Source: Sulfitobacter sabulilitoris
Lineage (GTDB): Bacteria; Pseudomonadota; Alphaproteobacteria; Rhodobacterales; Rhodobacteraceae
Reading direction: 5' to 3'
Assembly: GCF_005887615.1 (NCBI RefSeq)
Contig: NZ_VANS01000002.1
Location: forward strand, 124,001-188,000
DNA length: 64,000 nt
The position numbers and the translations under genes were made by a program. Within the stretch, counting starts at the first letter, position 1. Each line of letters opens with the position of its first letter. This document shows, piece after piece, positions 34,439 to 43,889 of this stretch. The notes under the pieces are model-generated. The model worked only from the letters and a program-made list of their open reading frames with translations. It was not told where the DNA came from and searched no databases.

Positions 34439-35269
34439 ATGAAAACCCTTTCCGAGAACGCCTGCTTCGGCGGCACGCAAGGCGTCTATTCCCACGCGTC
34501 CAAGGCCACCGGATGCGACATGACCTTCGGGTTGTTCATGCCGTCCGAGGCCGCGGACGGGCCCGTGCCGGTGCTGTGGTATCTGTCGGGACTGACCTGC
34601 ACGCATGAAAACGCGATGACCAAGACGGGTGCGCAGGGCTGGGCGGCCGAACAGGGCATCGCCCTGGTCTTCCCCGACACCTCTCCGCGCGGAGACGGGG
34701 TGGCCGACCACGACGATTTCGACATGGGACAGGGCGCAGGGTTCTACGTCAATGCCACTCAAGCCCCCTGGGCACCGCATTTCCGGATGTGGGACTACGT
34801 GACCGATGACTTGCCCCAGCTTCTGGGCGCGCATTTCGCGCTCGACATGAGCCGCCAGTCGATCACCGGGCATTCGATGGGCGGACATGGTGCGCTGACG
34901 ATGGCGATGGGGCTGCCGGGACGGTTTCGTTCGGTTTCGGCCTTCTCGCCCATCGCACATCCGACATCGAGCGATTGGGGCCGCAAGCAGCTTGGCGGCT
35001 ACCTGGGCAAGGACGAATCCGCATGGGCGCCGCACGACGCCACGCTGCTGATGCAGTCACGCGGCTTTGATGGGCCGGTGCTGATCGATCAGGGCGCGGA
35101 CGACCAGTTCCTCGACCTGCTGCAGCCCGAAGCGCTGGCAGCCGCCATCGCCAAGCGTCGCCAGCCTGCCACGATGCGTCTGCAACCGGGGTACGATCAC
35201 AGCTATTTCTTCGTCTCGACCTTCATGGAGGAGCACGTGGCATTTCACGCCGACGCGCTTTACGCATGA
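34439..35269 (+). CDS. fghA: S-formylglutathione hydrolase
   Basis: FghA hydrolyses S-formylglutathione to formate in glutathione-dependent formaldehyde detoxification. The 276-residue esterase-D-type protein has the N-terminal [34 protein letters not shown], the nucleophile elbow [10 protein letters not shown] (about residue 147), and the acid/His in [10 protein letters not shown] and [15 protein letters not shown] precedes the ATG. The glutathione-dependent formaldehyde dehydrogenase is not in the window. Coupled to the DUF188 gene. Confidence 0.95.
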   Translation: MKTLSENACFGGTQGVYSHASKATGCDMTFGLFMPSEAADGPVPVLWYLSGLTCTHENAMTKTGAQGWAAEQGIALVFPDTSPRGDGVADHDDFDMGQGAGFYVNATQAPWAPHFRMWDYVTDDLPQLLGAHFALDMSRQSITGHSMGGHGALTMAMGLPGRFRSVSAFSPIAHPTSSDWGRKQLGGYLGKDESAWAPHDATLLMQSRGFDGPVLIDQGADDQFLDLLQPEALAAAIAKRRQPATMRLQPGYDHSYFFVSTFMEEHVAFHADALYA

Positions 35270-35721
35270 CCGCGCTCTACATCGACGCTGACGCCTGTCC
35301 GGTCAAAACCGAAGCGGAGCGGGTCGCCACCCGGCACGGGGTCACGATGTACGTGGTATCCAACGGCGGGCTGCGCCCCTCGGCCAATCCGCTGGTCGAG
35401 ACGGTGATCGTGCCCGACGGACCGGACGTGGCGGACATCTGGATCGCCGAGCGCGCGGGGCCCGGCGATGTCGTCGTGACCGGAGATATTCCGCTGGCCG
35501 CCAAATGCGTTGCGGCTGGCGCGCAGGTGCTCAAACACAACGGCGAGGCGCTGACGGCGGCAAATATCGGCAACGTGCTGGCCACGCGCGACCTGATGGC
35601 GGATCTGCGCGCCGCCGATCCATTTCGCCAAGGTGGTGGCAAAGGCTTTACAAAGGCCGACCGCTCCCGTTTCCTGGAGGCACTGGAACGTGTCCTAAGG
35701 GCGGCGCGGTCAGCGAAGTAG
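35266..35721 (+). CDS. YaiI/YqxD family protein (DUF188)
   Basis: A 151-residue protein of the DUF188 family with a PIN-like/nuclease-type fold: [18 protein letters not shown] at the N-terminus, [34 protein letters not shown], and the C-terminal [17 protein letters not shown]. The conserved acidic residues suggest metal-dependent nuclease activity, unproven. Its ATG overlaps the fghA stop (ATGA). Confidence 0.9.
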   Translation: MTALYIDADACPVKTEAERVATRHGVTMYVVSNGGLRPSANPLVETVIVPDGPDVADIWIAERAGPGDVVVTGDIPLAAKCVAAGAQVLKHNGEALTAANIGNVLATRDLMADLRAADPFRQGGGKGFTKADRSRFLEALERVLRAARSAK

Positions 35722-35788
35722 CGGTTTTCACAATAGAAAACAGACCGGAATTGTCGACGATTCCGGCAACAGGCACGAAGGGCGGGAC

Positions 35789-36409
35789 ATGAAACCCAAG
35801 GCGGTGATCTTCGACATAGGGAACGTGCTGATCGAATGGCAGCCCGAACGGTTCTACGACCGTGAAATCGGCCCCGACCGCCGCCGCGCGATGTTCGACG
35901 CCGTCGATCTGCATGGCATGAACGACCGCGTCGACAGCGGCGGGCATTTCACCGACACGGTCTATGCCACTGCAGAGGACTATCCCGACTGGCGCGACGA
36001 AATCCGCATGTGGCACGACCGCTGGATCGAAATGGCAAGCCCGGCAATCGACCGCTCCGTACGTCTGATGCGCGCGCTGCAAAAACGCGGCACGCCGGTC
36101 TTTTCCCTGACCAACTTCGGCATCCAAAGCTATGACCTGGCCGCCACGCACTATCCCTTTCTGCGCGAATTCGACCGCGATTTCATCTCCGGGCATATGG
36201 GCGTGATCAAACCCGACCCGAATATCTATGCGCAGGTCGAACACCAAACCGGGCTGGGCGGCGCTGACCTGCTCTTTGCCGACGACCGCGCCGACAACAT
36301 CGCCGCCGCCGCCGCACGCGGCTGGCAGACCCATCACTTTGACGGCCCCGATGGCTGGGCCGGTCGTCTGGTCGCCGAAGGCTTGCTGAGCGAGGACGAC
36401 GCACAATGA
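35789..36409 (+). CDS. HAD-superfamily hydrolase (IA type)
   Basis: A 206-residue haloacid-dehalogenase-like phosphatase: motif I FDIGNVLIEW, motif II SLTNFG, motif III Lys in GVIKPDPNIY and motif IV FADDRADN. The pattern resembles the GS1-like/YihX sugar-phosphatase group. It is ATGA-coupled to the ornithine-cyclodeaminase-like gene. A 7-bp inverted repeat CCGGAAT-N8-ATTCCGG lies 23 nt upstream (35745-35766). Confidence 0.9.
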   Translation: MKPKAVIFDIGNVLIEWQPERFYDREIGPDRRRAMFDAVDLHGMNDRVDSGGHFTDTVYATAEDYPDWRDEIRMWHDRWIEMASPAIDRSVRLMRALQKRGTPVFSLTNFGIQSYDLAATHYPFLREFDRDFISGHMGVIKPDPNIYAQVEHQTGLGGADLLFADDRADNIAAAAARGWQTHHFDGPDGWAGRLVAEGLLSEDDAQ

Positions 36410-37323
36410 CCGTTCCCTTCATTCCCTTCGAGCAGGGCGAGCCGTTGCTGGACTGGATCGCGCTTACCGACGCGCTGGCCCGGGGCCACGACATGCCGCG
36501 CGCCCAAATCGGCGATACCTTTCTCTATCGCGGCGACGATACCTTGCTCAATCGCGCGGCCTGGATCGACGGCCTGGGCATCGCGGTGAAATCCGCCACG
36601 ATCTATCCCGCCAACCCCGCACGCGAAGTGCCGATGGTCAACGGCGGCGTGACGCTCTATTCCGACACGGACGGCACGCTCGAGGCGCTGGTCGATTTCC
36701 ACCTCGTCACGAAATGGAAAACCGCCGGCGACAGCCTGCTCGCCGCGCGCCGGCTGGCCCGGCCCGACAGCCGCCGCATCCTGATCGTGGGCGCGGGAAC
36801 CGTGGGCCGATCGCTTCACGCGGCCTATTCCGCCGCGTTCCCGGACGCGCGGTTCACCGTGTGGAACCGCACCCATTCCGCGGCACGCGACATGGCGCAG
36901 GCCTTGCCGAACCTGACGGCGACCGATGACCTCGAGGCGGCCGTGCGTGCCGCCGACATCGTCACCAGCGCCACGATGTCCACCGACCCGTTGATCAAGG
37001 GCGACTGGCTTCAACCCGGCCAGCATATCGACCTGATCGGCGCCTACCGTCCTGACATGCGCGAAGCCGACGACGCGGCCCTGCGCCGTGCCACGCTGTT
37101 CGTGGACAGTTTCGACACCACCGTCGGCCATATCGGAGAAATCAAGATCCCGATCGAGGCCGGCACGATCAGCCGCGGCGACATCGTGGCCGATTACTAC
37201 GATCTGGATCGGTTCCGGCGCCCCTCGGACGACGCGATCACCCTGTTCAAGAACGGCGGCGGCGCGCATCTGGACCTGATGACGGCGCGGTATGTCCTGT
37301 CAGCATGGCAATCACGGTCGTGA
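36406..37323 (+). CDS. Ornithine cyclodeaminase/mu-crystallin family protein
   Basis: A 305-residue NAD(P)-dependent protein of the OCD/mu-crystallin family. The N-terminal half has VKSATIYPANPAREVPMVNGGVTLYS; the Rossmann motif ILIVGAGTVGRSLHAAY lies near residue 125; GQHIDLIGAYRPDMREADDA follows. Possible reactions are ornithine cyclodeamination or reduction of cyclic imines such as delta1-pyrroline-2-carboxylate. Coupled to the HAD gene and overlapping the next gene by 19 nt. Confidence 0.9.
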   Translation: MTVPFIPFEQGEPLLDWIALTDALARGHDMPRAQIGDTFLYRGDDTLLNRAAWIDGLGIAVKSATIYPANPAREVPMVNGGVTLYSDTDGTLEALVDFHLVTKWKTAGDSLLAARRLARPDSRRILIVGAGTVGRSLHAAYSAAFPDARFTVWNRTHSAARDMAQALPNLTATDDLEAAVRAADIVTSATMSTDPLIKGDWLQPGQHIDLIGAYRPDMREADDAALRRATLFVDSFDTTVGHIGEIKIPIEAGTISRGDIVADYYDLDRFRRPSDDAITLFKNGGGAHLDLMTARYVLSAWQSRS

Positions 37324-38243
37324 TCTGGGGGGTCGTGATCCTCGGGGCGCTGATCGTGATCCCGATCATCATCGAAACGAACCGCGCCCCGATGAACGAA
37401 GCGCAGCGACACGGCGCGCCGGGCCGCTTTGTCACGCTCAGTCAGGGCGTCACGCATTACCAATGGCTGGGCCCCGTGCGCGGACCCGTGGTGGTCTGCG
37501 TGCACGGGCTGACGACGCCAAGCTTTGTCTGGGGCGGGCTGACCCGCGGACTGGCGCTGCTGGGGTTCCGGGTGCTGATCTACGACCTCTACGGGCGCGG
37601 CTATTCCGACCGTCCCAGGGGTCCGCAGGACACCGCGTTTTTCCTGCGTCAGCTCAAGGATCTGCTGCATCATGAACGCGTCGAGGACGACATCACCCTG
37701 ATCGGCTATTCGATGGGCGGGGCGATCGCCACCGCGTTTTCCGCCGACGCGCCGGGGCGGTTGCGCCAGCTTGTGCTGCTCGCACCCGCTGGCATGGGTA
37801 TGGCAAGGACACCGCTGATGCGGTTCGTCATCGACACACCCGTGATCGGCGACTGGGTTATGCTGGCCTTCTACCCGTCACGTCTGCGCAAGGGGCTGCG
37901 GGCGGAACGGGACCTGCCGAGCGCGGTCGAAAATATCACCCGGCTGCAGGAAAACGAGCTTGAATACCGAGGGTTCGTGCCGGCCGTTCTGGCCAGCCTT
38001 CGGGGGATCCTGTCACACCCGATGCAGGCCGAACACCAGACGATCCATCGCTCCGGCATTCCGGTGCTGGCCATCTGGGGCCGCGAGGACAGCGTGATAC
38101 CGCTGTCCTCCGTCGGCAAGCTGGCGGAGTGGAGCCGCGACAGCCGTCAGGACGTGATCGACGGCGCGGGCCACGGCCTGACCTATACCCACTGCCCCGA
38201 GGTGCTGGCAATCCTGCGCGATTTCCTGCGGCACCGCGACTAG
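37305..38243 (+). CDS. Alpha/beta hydrolase with an N-terminal membrane anchor
   Basis: A 312-residue serine hydrolase. Residues 1-22 form a single span (VVIWGVVILGALIVIPIII). The core has the oxyanion segment VVCVHGLTTPSFVWGG, the nucleophile elbow IGYSMGGAIA (about residue 130), the acid in WGREDSVIPL and the His in DGAGHGLTY. Probably a membrane-tethered esterase or lipase. Its stop overlaps that of the convergent MFS gene by 4 nt (CTAG). Confidence 0.9.
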   Translation: MAITVVIWGVVILGALIVIPIIIETNRAPMNEAQRHGAPGRFVTLSQGVTHYQWLGPVRGPVVVCVHGLTTPSFVWGGLTRGLALLGFRVLIYDLYGRGYSDRPRGPQDTAFFLRQLKDLLHHERVEDDITLIGYSMGGAIATAFSADAPGRLRQLVLLAPAGMGMARTPLMRFVIDTPVIGDWVMLAFYPSRLRKGLRAERDLPSAVENITRLQENELEYRGFVPAVLASLRGILSHPMQAEHQTIHRSGIPVLAIWGREDSVIPLSSVGKLAEWSRDSRQDVIDGAGHGLTYTHCPEVLAILRDFLRHRD

Positions 38244-39481
38244 GCGGTGGCAAGGCAGCGCAGCCGTTCCTCGCGGATGGGCAGGTGGACGATGGCGCTG
38301 AACGCGCCGACGCCGACGCCGATCCACCACACCAGCGTGTAATCGCCGTAGACATCATAAAGCCGCCCGCCCAGCCAGACGCCCAGAAAGCTGCCCAACT
38401 GATGGCTGAAGAACACGATGCCATAAAGCGTGCCCATGTACCGCAGCCCGTAGATATGCGCGACAAGCCCAGAGGTCAGCGGCACGGTCGCCAGCCACAG
38501 CGACCCCATGGCCACCGAAAAAAGGATCACCGACACCGGCGTGATCGGCAGCAGGATGAACACCCCCGCCACCACCGTGCGGGCGGTGTAGATCCCAGCC
38601 AGCAGGTATTTCTTGGAAAACCGCTTGCCCGCCCAGCCCGCCGTCAGCGTGCCGACGATATTGGCCAATCCGATCAGCGAAATCGCGACCGCCCCAAGCG
38701 CCGATGTGCTGGTGATACCGATGCTGTGCAGCACGCCGCCCGGCAGGATCGGACCGCAGAGTTCGGTCACGAACGCAGGGAAATGCGCGGTGATAAAGCC
38801 AAGCTGATACCCGCACGAGAAGAATCCCAGAAAAATGAGCGTGAACGACGGGTCGCGCGCCGCCTTGACGAGAATCTCGCCCAGCGTTTCCTCAAGCTCC
38901 GTGCGGGTCGCCTGTACCGGGGCGCGCATCAGCGGCAACAAGAGCAGCGTGGCCAGGATCAGGCCCGCGAAGGCGACGAAGGTCATCTGCCAGGTCAAAA
39001 ATCCCAGCATCCATTCCGCCACCGGCGCGCCGAACACCTGGCCCGCGCTGCCCGCCGCCGTGACCACCGCCAGCGCCATCGACCGGTTGTCGGGCGAGGC
39101 GGCGCGCCCGACGACGGCCAGAACGACGCCGAACCCGGTGCCCGCGATTCCGAAGCCGACCAGCCAGGCATAGGTCTGATGCGCGATCGGCGTCACCGCA
39201 TCCGCCGACAGGACCAGCCCCAGCGCATAGACAAGCGCGCCCAGGATGATCGCCCGCCGGTCGCCGATCTTTTCCGCGAGCGCGCCAAAAATCGGCTGCC
39301 CGATACCCCACGCGAGGTTCTGGATTGCGATGGCCAGTGAAAATTCGCTCCTCAGCCAGCCGAAATCCTCCGCGATCGGGATCTGGAACACGCCAAAGGA
39401 AGCGCGGACCGCAAAGCTGACCATGATGATGACACAGCTGACGATCAGGACGGGGGTGAACAGGGGGGCGCGGGCTTGCAT
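38240..39481 (-). CDS. MFS transporter
   Basis: A 413-residue 12-span major facilitator protein with N-terminal SFAVRASFGVFQIPIAEDFGWLRSEFSLAIA, the pattern of oxalate/formate-antiporter-like and monocarboxylate-like MFS carriers. Motif A-like loop: GALAEKIGDRRAIILG. Substrate unknown. Convergent with the hydrolase at 38243 with a shared CTAG. Confidence 0.9.
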   Translation of the reverse strand: MQARAPLFTPVLIVSCVIIMVSFAVRASFGVFQIPIAEDFGWLRSEFSLAIAIQNLAWGIGQPIFGALAEKIGDRRAIILGALVYALGLVLSADAVTPIAHQTYAWLVGFGIAGTGFGVVLAVVGRAASPDNRSMALAVVTAAGSAGQVFGAPVAEWMLGFLTWQMTFVAFAGLILATLLLLPLMRAPVQATRTELEETLGEILVKAARDPSFTLIFLGFFSCGYQLGFITAHFPAFVTELCGPILPGGVLHSIGITSTSALGAVAISLIGLANIVGTLTAGWAGKRFSKKYLLAGIYTARTVVAGVFILLPITPVSVILFSVAMGSLWLATVPLTSGLVAHIYGLRYMGTLYGIVFFSHQLGSFLGVWLGGRLYDVYGDYTLVWWIGVGVGAFSAIVHLPIREERLRCLATA

Positions 39482-39629
39482 CGGGACTCCGATCAAAGGG
39501 TTGCGGCACCATCAACGGCGCAGGGGTCATGGTCAATTCAGTAGTTTTTGTCCTCGGTTCACAATTCTTGATGGATCGCGCGGCCCGCTGTGGGCTTTTC
39601 ACGGAACGCGGCGCGGGATATGGCAGGGC

Positions 39630-40688
39630 ATGACCAGTCTGACCACGCTTTACGACCGGATGATCGCGGACGGCGATCTGCACCCCGACCCCGCGCAGCA
39701 AGCCATCCTGCCCGAGTTCGAACGCATCCGCGCGGCATTGGACCAGCCGGTCAGAAAAGGGCTTTTCCGCCGAGCGCCGGAGCCCCCAAAGGGGCTGTAT
39801 CTTTGGGGCGGGGTCGGGCGCGGCAAGTCGATGCTGATGGATCTTTTCGTGCAGAGCCTTGGCGACATTCCCGCACGAAGGGTGCATTTCCACGCTTTCA
39901 TGCAGGAGATCCACGCAGCCATGCACGCGGCGCGAAAGACCGGCGTCGATGACGCCATTGCCCCCGTCGCGGCGGATGTGGTGGCCAACGTGCGTCTGCT
40001 TGCCTTCGACGAGATGCAGATCACCGACATCACCGACGCGATGATCGTGGGGCGGTTGTTCCAGGCCCTTTTTGCCGCCGGGGTCGTCGTGGTCACGACG
40101 TCGAACCGGATCCCCGATGATCTGTACAAAGACGGGCTGAACAGGGACATATTTCTGCCCTTCATCGAGCTGATCAAGGATCGGATGGTCGTCTGGGAAC
40201 TGACCAGCCCGACGGATTACCGGCAAAACCGGCTGGGCGGAACACCGGTCTATTTCAGCCCCGCGAACGCCGAGGCGCGCGCGGCGATGGCCGAGGTCTG
40301 GACCGACCTTGCCGGCGGGCCGGGCGAACCACTGACGCTGCATGTCAACGGTCGCGAGGTCGAGATCCCGGAGTTTCGCAACGGCGTCGCGCGCGCGCGG
40401 TTTCACGATCTGTGCGGCCGGCCCCTGGGTGCGGCGGATTACCTGGCGCTGGCCAAGGCGGCGCGTGTGCTGCTGCTTGACAATGTGCCCACGCTGGGGC
40501 GCAGCAATTTCAACGAGGCAAAGCGCTTCGTCACGCTGATCGATGCGCTTTACGAGGCCAGGGTGCGGCTGGTGTGCTCTGCCGCGGCGCAGCCCGAAAT
40601 GCTGTACCTCGAAGGCGAAGGCAGTTTCGAGTTCGAGCGCACCGCCAGCCGGTTGCGCGAAATGCAGGCCGAGGGCTGGGGCGGCTAG
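39630..40688 (+). CDS. zapE: Cell-division ATPase ZapE (AFG1-like)
   Basis: A 352-residue AFG1/ZapE P-loop ATPase associated with the Z ring and protein quality control. Walker A GGVGRGKSMLMDLF (about residue 60), then RRVHFHAFM, Walker B LLAFDEMQITDI, VVVTTSNRIPDDLYKDGLNRDIFLPFI and the sensor region FDEAKRFV-like (FNEAKRFVTLIDALYE). Family length. Its stop overlaps that of the convergent folC by CTAG. Confidence 0.93.
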   Translation: MTSLTTLYDRMIADGDLHPDPAQQAILPEFERIRAALDQPVRKGLFRRAPEPPKGLYLWGGVGRGKSMLMDLFVQSLGDIPARRVHFHAFMQEIHAAMHAARKTGVDDAIAPVAADVVANVRLLAFDEMQITDITDAMIVGRLFQALFAAGVVVVTTSNRIPDDLYKDGLNRDIFLPFIELIKDRMVVWELTSPTDYRQNRLGGTPVYFSPANAEARAAMAEVWTDLAGGPGEPLTLHVNGREVEIPEFRNGVARARFHDLCGRPLGAADYLALAKAARVLLLDNVPTLGRSNFNEAKRFVTLIDALYEARVRLVCSAAAQPEMLYLEGEGSFEFERTASRLREMQAEGWGG

Positions 40689-41959
40689 GCGTTTTCGCGC
40701 AGCACGCCGCCCGCGAGATAAAGCGATCCGCAGATCAGCACCCGCGCATCGGGATCCTTTGCGACGATGGCCTGCAGCGCGACCGCCACGGTGTCCGCGG
40801 TACTGGCAGGCAGCCCCACGTCGCGGGCCGCGTCTGCCGTGGTTTGCGCGGGCAGCGTGTTGGCCTCGCCGGGGATCGACACCGCCGTGAGGCTGGCCGC
40901 CTGCCCGGCCAGCGGCGCAAGGTATCCGCGCACGTCCTTGGTGTTGAGCATCCCGCAGATCAGGTGGGTGGGCCGGTCGCGCAGCCCTGCCAGGACGTCG
41001 GCCAGGGCCTTGCCCGCCGCCGGGTTGTGCCCGCCATCCAGCCAAAGTTCTGCCCGGCCCGCGATATCGACCAGGGGGCCGGATTTCAGCCGCTGCATCC
41101 GCGCGGGCCAATGCGCCTTGGTCACTGCTGCCTCGCAGGCCTCTGCGCCGATCCCGAGATGCCGCAAGGCCGCCAGCGCCGTGCCGGCGTTCTGGATCTG
41201 GTGCGCACCGGGCAGGACCGGGCGCGGCAGGTCCAGAAGGCCGGTGTCGTCCTGATAGGTCATGCGGTCGCGGTCGGCAAAGGCGTGCCAGTGCTGCCCA
41301 TAGGCCAACAGGGGCGCATGATGGCGCGCCGCCACCGCCTCGATGACCTCGAGCGCGTCGCCCTCTTGCGGGCCCACGACACAGGGCACACCGCGCTTGA
41401 TGATTCCGGCCTTTTCGCCCGCGATGGCCGATAGGGTGTTTCCCAGAAACTGCTCATGGTCGATCGAGACCGGCGTGATCACCGTCAGCGCCGGCCGCGC
41501 GATCACATTCGTCGCGTCCAGACGCCCGCCAAGCCCGACTTCCAGCAGGGTGAAATCGGCGCGGGTGCGCGCAAAGGCAAGCATCGCGGCGACGGTCGTG
41601 ATCTCGAAATAGGTGATCGGGTGGCCATCGTTGGCCGCATAGCATTCATCCAGCACCGCCGTCAGATCCGGCTCGGATATCAGTTGCCCGGCGACGCGGA
41701 TCCGCTCGTGAAACCGCGCCAGGTGCGGCGAGGTATAGGCGTGCACCACCTTGCCGTCGGCCTCCAGCCCCGCGCGGGTCATCGCCAGCGTCGATCCCTT
41801 GCCGTTGGTGCCCGCGATGTGGATCACCGGCGGCAGATCGTTCTGGGGGTTGCCCAGCGCGTCCAGCAGACGCCAGACCCGATCGAGCGTCAGATCAATG
41901 ACCTTGGGATGCAACGCCATCATCCTCGCAAGGATGACGTCCGATGTCTGCGCGCTCAT
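40685..41959 (-). CDS. folC: Bifunctional folylpolyglutamate/dihydrofolate synthase
   Basis: FolC adds glutamate to dihydropteroate and to tetrahydrofolates. The 424-residue protein has the Mur-ligase-type P-loop [19 protein letters not shown] near residue 46, [27 protein letters not shown] and the C-terminal [13 protein letters not shown]. The start ATG overlaps the accD stop (ATGA), the conserved accD-folC operon. Confidence 0.96.
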   Translation of the reverse strand: MSAQTSDVILARMMALHPKVIDLTLDRVWRLLDALGNPQNDLPPVIHIAGTNGKGSTLAMTRAGLEADGKVVHAYTSPHLARFHERIRVAGQLISEPDLTAVLDECYAANDGHPITYFEITTVAAMLAFARTRADFTLLEVGLGGRLDATNVIARPALTVITPVSIDHEQFLGNTLSAIAGEKAGIIKRGVPCVVGPQEGDALEVIEAVAARHHAPLLAYGQHWHAFADRDRMTYQDDTGLLDLPRPVLPGAHQIQNAGTALAALRHLGIGAEACEAAVTKAHWPARMQRLKSGPLVDIAGRAELWLDGGHNPAAGKALADVLAGLRDRPTHLICGMLNTKDVRGYLAPLAGQAASLTAVSIPGEANTLPAQTTADAARDVGLPASTADTVAVALQAIVAKDPDARVLICGSLYLAGGVLRENA

Positions 41960-42909
41960 TTCTTGCCGGAATCCGCCTGCGGCTTTTCGTCGTCAGGCGT
42001 CAGCGCATGTGGCAGTTCCGCCGGCTGTTCGGGTGCAGGCAACTCGCCTTTCACCGCGGGCGTCAGGCCCATCAGCATGCGGGTGATCGTGATCAGTTCA
42101 GCGCGCAGTTCCGTCCGGGGCGTCACCCGGTCCAGCATCCCGTGGTCCAGCAGGTATTCGGCACGCTGAAACCCATCGGGCAGCTTTTCGCGAATGGTCT
42201 GCTCGATGACACGCGGCCCGGCAAAGCAGATCAGCGCGTTCGGCTCGGCGATATGCACGTCGCCCAGCATCGCATAGCTGGCCGTGACACCGCCGGTGGT
42301 GGGATGCGTCAGAACCACGATGTAAGGCAGCCCCGCCTCTTTCAGCATCTGCACCGCGACGGTGGTGCGGGGCATCTGCATCAGCGACAGGATCCCCTCT
42401 TGCATGCGCGCGCCGCCAGCTGCGGAAAACAGGATCAGCGGGCGCTTGAGTTTGACCGCCTCCTGTGCCGCGGCCACGATCGCATTGCCCACGTACATGC
42501 CCATGGACCCGGCCATAAAGGAGAAATCCTGCGCCGCCGCGACGATGGGTGTGCGCCCGATATCGCCGGTCGCCACAAGCATCGCCTCGACCTCTCCGGT
42601 CTGCTTTTGCGCGGCTTTCAGGCGGTCGGGGTATTTCTTCTGATCGCGGAAATGCAGCGGATCGGCCTTGGGCGCGGGCACCTTGACCGGGTTGAACACG
42701 CCGCCATCGAACAACGCGGAAAAACGGTCGCGCGGAGTGATCGGCATGTGATGCCCGCAATTGGAGCAGACGTTCAGATTATCCGACACTTCGCGGTGAA
42801 ACAGCATGGTCCCGCACTCGGTGCACTTGGTCCACAGGTTGTCCGGCGTTTCGCGTCGCGAGAAGATCGAGTTGATCCGTGGCCGGACGTAATTCGTGAT
42901 CCAGTTCAT
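41956..42909 (-). CDS. accD: Acetyl-CoA carboxylase carboxyltransferase subunit beta
   Basis: AccD with AccA forms the carboxyltransferase that makes malonyl-CoA for fatty acids. The 317-residue protein has the zinc ribbon C-TEC...CSNC (C-x2-C-x15-C-x2-C) near residues 29-50 and the carboxyltransferase core [50 protein letters not shown] and [18 protein letters not shown] precedes the ATG. Confidence 0.97.
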   Translation of the reverse strand: MNWITNYVRPRINSIFSRRETPDNLWTKCTECGTMLFHREVSDNLNVCSNCGHHMPITPRDRFSALFDGGVFNPVKVPAPKADPLHFRDQKKYPDRLKAAQKQTGEVEAMLVATGDIGRTPIVAAAQDFSFMAGSMGMYVGNAIVAAAQEAVKLKRPLILFSAAGGARMQEGILSLMQMPRTTVAVQMLKEAGLPYIVVLTHPTTGGVTASYAMLGDVHIAEPNALICFAGPRVIEQTIREKLPDGFQRAEYLLDHGMLDRVTPRTELRAELITITRMLMGLTPAVKGELPAPEQPAELPHALTPDDEKPQADSGKK

Positions 42910-42967
42910 TGCATTGCCCCTTTGGCGCTGTTGGGTTCCAGATAATCGCCGCCGAACGAAAATGCAA

Positions 42968-43870
42968 TCAGCGGCGAATGGCCAGACGCGCGGCAAGCCA
43001 GCTGACGAGCATCAGCGCGAAGTCGACCGGCAGCCAGGCGCGCAGGGCTTCGGTGTCGTCCATCGAAAACGGGCTGAGATAGAGCGCGAGCCCCGACAGG
43101 TCGTCCGGCATCGAAACGATGAGGATCGCGGATATGTTGTTGATGAAATGCACCGCTATGGCGGGCCCGAGCGTTCCGGCCCGCGCCGTGAGGTCGGCCA
43201 TCAGAATGCCGAAAAACGCGGCCCACAGGGCGATCAGGCCGGCATTGGCCCCCGCGGAGCCCGGCAGGTAGTGCCCCAACCCGAACAGCACCGCCGGCAG
43301 GACCATCCACATCAGCGGCGATTTGAACCGCGCCGCCAACTGCTGCTGCACATAGCCGCGAAAGAAGATTTCCTCGGCGCTGACCTGCACCAGCACCGCG
43401 ACAAGCGACAGCGGCAAGAGCATCAGCCACCGGCCCAGCGGCATGTTCGGCTGCAACGGCGCACCCATGTCCCAGGGTGGCAGCAGCCAGATCACCGCAC
43501 CCACCACGAACATCATCCAGATGACCGACCGAAACTGCCTCAGGGCCAATCGGGGCGGCCCCAGCAGACTGAGCGCGGGGCGCCGGTGCACGATCCGCGC
43601 CGCGACACCGGCGCCCATGATCATGAACCCGAAGCTCAGCAACAGGATATACATGGCCAAGGGTGTCGCACCGGTCTGAAGCGCGGTGAACAGGGCCGTG
43701 CCACCGTCGTCGCCCAGCGTCCGGTAGAGCGTGCGAAACAGCATCTGGTTGAGCACCAGGTACACCACCGCCGCGACCGCAAGCCCAAGCAGCAGGCGCC
43801 AGATCTGCGGCGCCGACCGTGCGGGTGCGACGAATTGCTCGTGGGCGCTGTAGGTCAGCCAACCGGGCAT
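42968..43870 (-). CDS. CPBP-family intramembrane metalloprotease
   Basis: A 300-residue membrane protein with about eight spans. The CPBP/Abi motif is present: [12 protein letters not shown], then FGLGHYLPG and [12 protein letters not shown] for the second and third metal/His regions. Bacterial members process peptides, cleave prenylated or membrane substrates, or confer bacteriocin immunity. The gene starts 19 nt after the stop of the degenerate ABC-type gene, so the two are probably one operon and may act on the same substrate. The substrate is unknown. Confidence 0.88.
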   Translation of the reverse strand: MPGWLTYSAHEQFVAPARSAPQIWRLLLGLAVAAVVYLVLNQMLFRTLYRTLGDDGGTALFTALQTGATPLAMYILLLSFGFMIMGAGVAARIVHRRPALSLLGPPRLALRQFRSVIWMMFVVGAVIWLLPPWDMGAPLQPNMPLGRWLMLLPLSLVAVLVQVSAEEIFFRGYVQQQLAARFKSPLMWMVLPAVLFGLGHYLPGSAGANAGLIALWAAFFGILMADLTARAGTLGPAIAVHFINNISAILIVSMPDDLSGLALYLSPFSMDDTEALRAWLPVDFALMLVSWLAARLAIRR

Positions 43871-43889
43871 AGTTTGGGGTCCTGTCTCT

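Noticed and set aside
38892-41111. A 739-codon minus-strand frame across the MFS, zapE and folC genes
   Set aside because: Runs through three unrelated genes in the wrong frame or strand; composition typical of a shadow frame.
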